Shown here: one piece after another, positions 47,797 to 49,997 of the stretch | Layout of the letters: each line of letters opens with the position of its first letter | Position numbering within the stretch: position 1 is the stretch's first letter | Translations under genes and position numbers: made by a program | Notes under the pieces: model-generated | The model's database searches: none | What the model was told of the DNA's origin: nothing | Seen by the model: only the letters and a program-made list of their open reading frames with translations | Assembly: GCF_013870525.1 (NCBI RefSeq) | Contig: NZ_JACBXD010000059.1 | Span: forward strand, 1-49,997 | Origin: Amycolatopsis pittospori | Lineage (GTDB): Bacteria; Actinomycetota; Actinomycetes; Mycobacteriales; Pseudonocardiaceae | Direction: 5' to 3' | DNA length: 49,997 nt

Positions 47797-49997
47797 TTGT
47801 CGCGAACAGCCGCGCCGCCCGCAGTGCGCACGGTCCCCGTTCTGGCCATTGTGGTCTGTCACAACGGCGAAAACTGGTTGCCCCTGGCGCTTTCCGCGCT
47901 GAGGCGCAGCGGAATCCGGCCCAGGCACGTCCTCGCCGTCGACACCGGGTCCACCGATGGCACGGCGAAGATCCTCGCCGACGCGGCCGCGCCCGGTGCT
48001 GCGGTCGGCGGTCCGGACAGCTCCCCGATTCTTGATGGAATCCTCACACTTTCGAGTGACTTGGGCTTCGGTGCCGCCGTCGGGGAGGCCGTCGAGCACG
48101 CCGTCGAACGGTGGGGCGATCCCGGCGGTTGGCTCTGGCTGCTGCACGACGACTGCGCGCCGGAACCCGACTGTCTCGAAAACCTGTTGGCAGCGGCCGA
48201 AAACGAGGCCGAGGCCACCGTGCTCGGTCCGCTCGCGGTGGACTGGAGCGATCCGCGGCTGATCGTCGAAGCCGGCCTGTCGACCGACGCGATCGGTCAC
48301 CGGCAGCAGATCTCACCCGACGAGACCGACACCGCGGTGCTCGCCGTACCGAGTGCGGGTTCGCTGGTGCGGCGGGAAGTCTGGCACTCGCTCGGCGGGT
48401 ACGACCCCGGTTTTCCCTTACTGCGCGAGGATCTCGATTTCGGCTGGCGTGCCAACGCCGCCGGTGGCCGGGTGCTCTCGGTACCTTCGGCGCGGCTCCG
48501 GCACGCCCGCGCGCTCAGCACCGGGCAACGGGAACCGGACGCGCTCGGAATCTCGCTCGCGGCGGCGAACCGCGCGCACGGGCTGCGGGTGTTCCTCGTC
48601 AATTGCTCCCCGTTGTCGTTTTGGTTCGGCTTGATTCGAATTCCGCTCTTCGCGGTGTTGCGCGCGCTCGCGTTCCTGCTGTTGCGCCGCACCGGCGAGG
48701 CGGGGGCGGAACTCTCCGCCACCTGGTACCTGCTTCGCGGGCGAGGCGGATTGCGCGCGGCCCGCGCCGAACGCCGGAAGAGCGAGCGGCCCGGTGACGT
48801 CCGAGGCCTCTTCGTCGGACGGCTGACGCGGGTGCGGAACGCGGTCCGCGCCGGCGTCGTCGATCTCGTGCGGCGTGGCGTCGAACGGGACTACGCGCTC
48901 GGGACCGTGCCGGAGACCGCGGATCAGGAAGGCGCCTGGATCCCGCCGGAAGCGTTGCAGGCCGGGCAGGATCGTCCGGTCGGGCCGGGTGCGCTGCCCG
49001 CGGGCGCGATGCGCGGCGTCGGCTCGCGGGGGACGGGACTGCGGCGGCCCAGCGCGGTCGTGGCGGTCGCGGTCCCGGAAAAGGTCTCCGCACAACCGGC
49101 TTCGGGCCGGCCCAAACCGTCGCCGGTTCCGCGTGACGGCGGGCAGCGGCCCGAGCCGGAACTCGTGTTCGTCGAGGTCGACCGGAAACGGGTCCTCGGT
49201 GCGACGGTGTTCGCCCCGCCGGTGCTGATGCTCGTGGTGCTGACGGCGCTCGCGTTCGTGGTCAACGGTTCGCGGCTCGGACTGGACCTCTTCGGCGGGA
49301 AACTGCTGCCGGTCGGCGGGCTCGGCGAGATCTGGGCTTCCTACATCGCGCCGTGGCACGCGATCGCGGGCGGGACGGCGAGTCCCGCGCCCGCGACGTT
49401 GCCGGTGCTGGGCACCCTCGGCGCGATCTTCACGCCGATCGGGGGACCGGCCGCGCTGGTCGCGATCCTGTTGATCGCTGACATCCCGCTCGCCGCACTG
49501 AGCGCGTACGTGGCCACTCGACACCTTCGCGTGCGTCGCTGGGTGCGTGCCGTCGTCGCGGCGGCCTACGGCGTGCTGCCCGCCGCGACGGCTTCGGTCG
49601 CGCAAGGGCGTCTCGACGTCGTCGTCGTGCATCTGCTGCTGCCGCTGGTGATCGCGGGTCTCGTGGGTCTGCTGGTGCGCGCGGATTCGCGGTGGCTGCA
49701 CGTATCCGCGCTGAGCGCGATCGGGCTGGCGCTGATCGGCGCCTTCTCGCCGCTGGCGCACGCGCTGGCACTCGTCGGCCTCGTGGTCGGGTTCGTCGTG
49801 CTGCCGTCGCCGACCGGGCTGGCGCGGCGGATCGCGTCGGTCGGGATCGTGGTCTTCCTGCCGCTGGCGCTTCTGCTGCCTTGGCCGAGTGTGCTGCTGA
49901 GGCATCCGGAACTGCTGCTGCACGGACTCGGGGGCGGCGCCACGGCCGCGTCCGGGGCCGACCTCGCCGGACTGGACCCGGGTGGGCCCGGGGCTTG
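47797..49997 (+). CDS. Large membrane glycosyltransferase, GT2 family, 3' end outside window
   Basis: The frame is open from TTG 47797 (GGAG upstream) or GTG 47824 to the window edge, over 720 codons. A GT2 domain spans about residues 10-260: VPVLAIVVCHNGENWLPLAL, the DxD-like VDTGSTDGT, WLLHDDCAPEPD, and LLREDLDFGWRANAAG. A basic, Pro-rich linker follows (about 330-450). At least six membrane helices begin at VFAPPVLMLVVLTALAFVV. Such proteins polymerise cell-envelope glycans and are often found beside WhiB2 in actinobacteria. The absence of a stop explains why short-frame searches miss it. Confidence 0.88.
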   Translation, partial: MSRTAAPPAVRTVPVLAIVVCHNGENWLPLALSALRRSGIRPRHVLAVDTGSTDGTAKILADAAAPGAAVGGPDSSPILDGILTLSSDLGFGAAVGEAVEHAVERWGDPGGWLWLLHDDCAPEPDCLENLLAAAENEAEATVLGPLAVDWSDPRLIVEAGLSTDAIGHRQQISPDETDTAVLAVPSAGSLVRREVWHSLGGYDPGFPLLREDLDFGWRANAAGGRVLSVPSARLRHARALSTGQREPDALGISLAAANRAHGLRVFLVNCSPLSFWFGLIRIPLFAVLRALAFLLLRRTGEAGAELSATWYLLRGRGGLRAARAERRKSERPGDVRGLFVGRLTRVRNAVRAGVVDLVRRGVERDYALGTVPETADQEGAWIPPEALQAGQDRPVGPGALPAGAMRGVGSRGTGLRRPSAVVAVAVPEKVSAQPASGRPKPSPVPRDGGQRPEPELVFVEVDRKRVLGATVFAPPVLMLVVLTALAFVVNGSRLGLDLFGGKLLPVGGLGEIWASYIAPWHAIAGGTASPAPATLPVLGTLGAIFTPIGGPAALVAILLIADIPLAALSAYVATRHLRVRRWVRAVVAAAYGVLPAATASVAQGRLDVVVVHLLLPLVIAGLVGLLVRADSRWLHVSALSAIGLALIGAFSPLAHALALVGLVVGFVVLPSPTGLARRIASVGIVVFLPLALLLPWPSVLLRHPELLLHGLGGGATAASGADLAGLDPGGPGA

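Overview
The window is about 70% G+C chromosomal DNA from a mycelial actinomycete, most likely Pseudonocardiales and Amycolatopsis-like. The clues are frequent GTG/TTG starts, probable leaderless promoters, a mycothiol gene (mshB), a WhiB regulator, the overall gene content, and a family of long hairpin repeats. No rRNA, tRNA, CRISPR array or intact transposase gene is visible. The genus is an inference from style and content.

Left part (1-9.6 kb): a DUF6542 membrane protein gene runs off the edge. A DNA-repair block follows: rmuC, divergent from sbcD-sbcC with a LexA-type box between them, then the alkylation-repair pair ada/alkA fusion and ogt, and the GTPase gene ychF. Immediately 3' of ychF (9.55-11.5 kb) lies a visibly less G+C-rich insert. 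It carries a winged-helix antitoxin-like gene and a frameshifted nucleotidyltransferase (AbiEii-like) toxin, and is bracketed by a 23-bp direct copy of the ychF 3' end.

Middle part (11.6-32 kb): an SDR with a divergent XRE/MmyB regulator, a PAP2 phosphatase, a secreted M28 peptidase, an RHH-Doc toxin-antitoxin pair, an HxlR regulator, two tiny membrane proteins, a pterin dehydratase, and a three-gene thiamine-type ABC importer. A beta-lactamase-fold hydrolase follows, then a scrambled region where two gene fragments (PPOX-type and AraC-type) are fused back to back. Next come an ABC-2 exporter with a LolA-like protein, divergent from a two-component system and sharing response-regulator-type direct repeats, then a NUDIX hydrolase and trpS. 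The trpS leader shows a complete ribosome-mediated attenuator.

Right part (31.8-50 kb): a YciI protein, a tiny Cys/Lys-rich protein with an iron box, typA, an MFS exporter, and an oligopeptide ABC system (two lipoprotein binding proteins, two permeases, and a fused double ATPase on the opposite strand). Then come mshB with its usual membrane-protein neighbour, an M50 protease, a WhiB2-type regulator, and the start of a large GT2 membrane glycosyltransferase.

The most unusual sequence-level feature is a set of near-perfect hairpins, in three families by outer sequence, placed in gaps between genes and especially between convergent genes. Family A has TCGTGAGTGG ends, B has paired GTTnnGAA units, and C has CGTGAAGGCC ends. 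Their inner stems differ from copy to copy yet stay base-paired.
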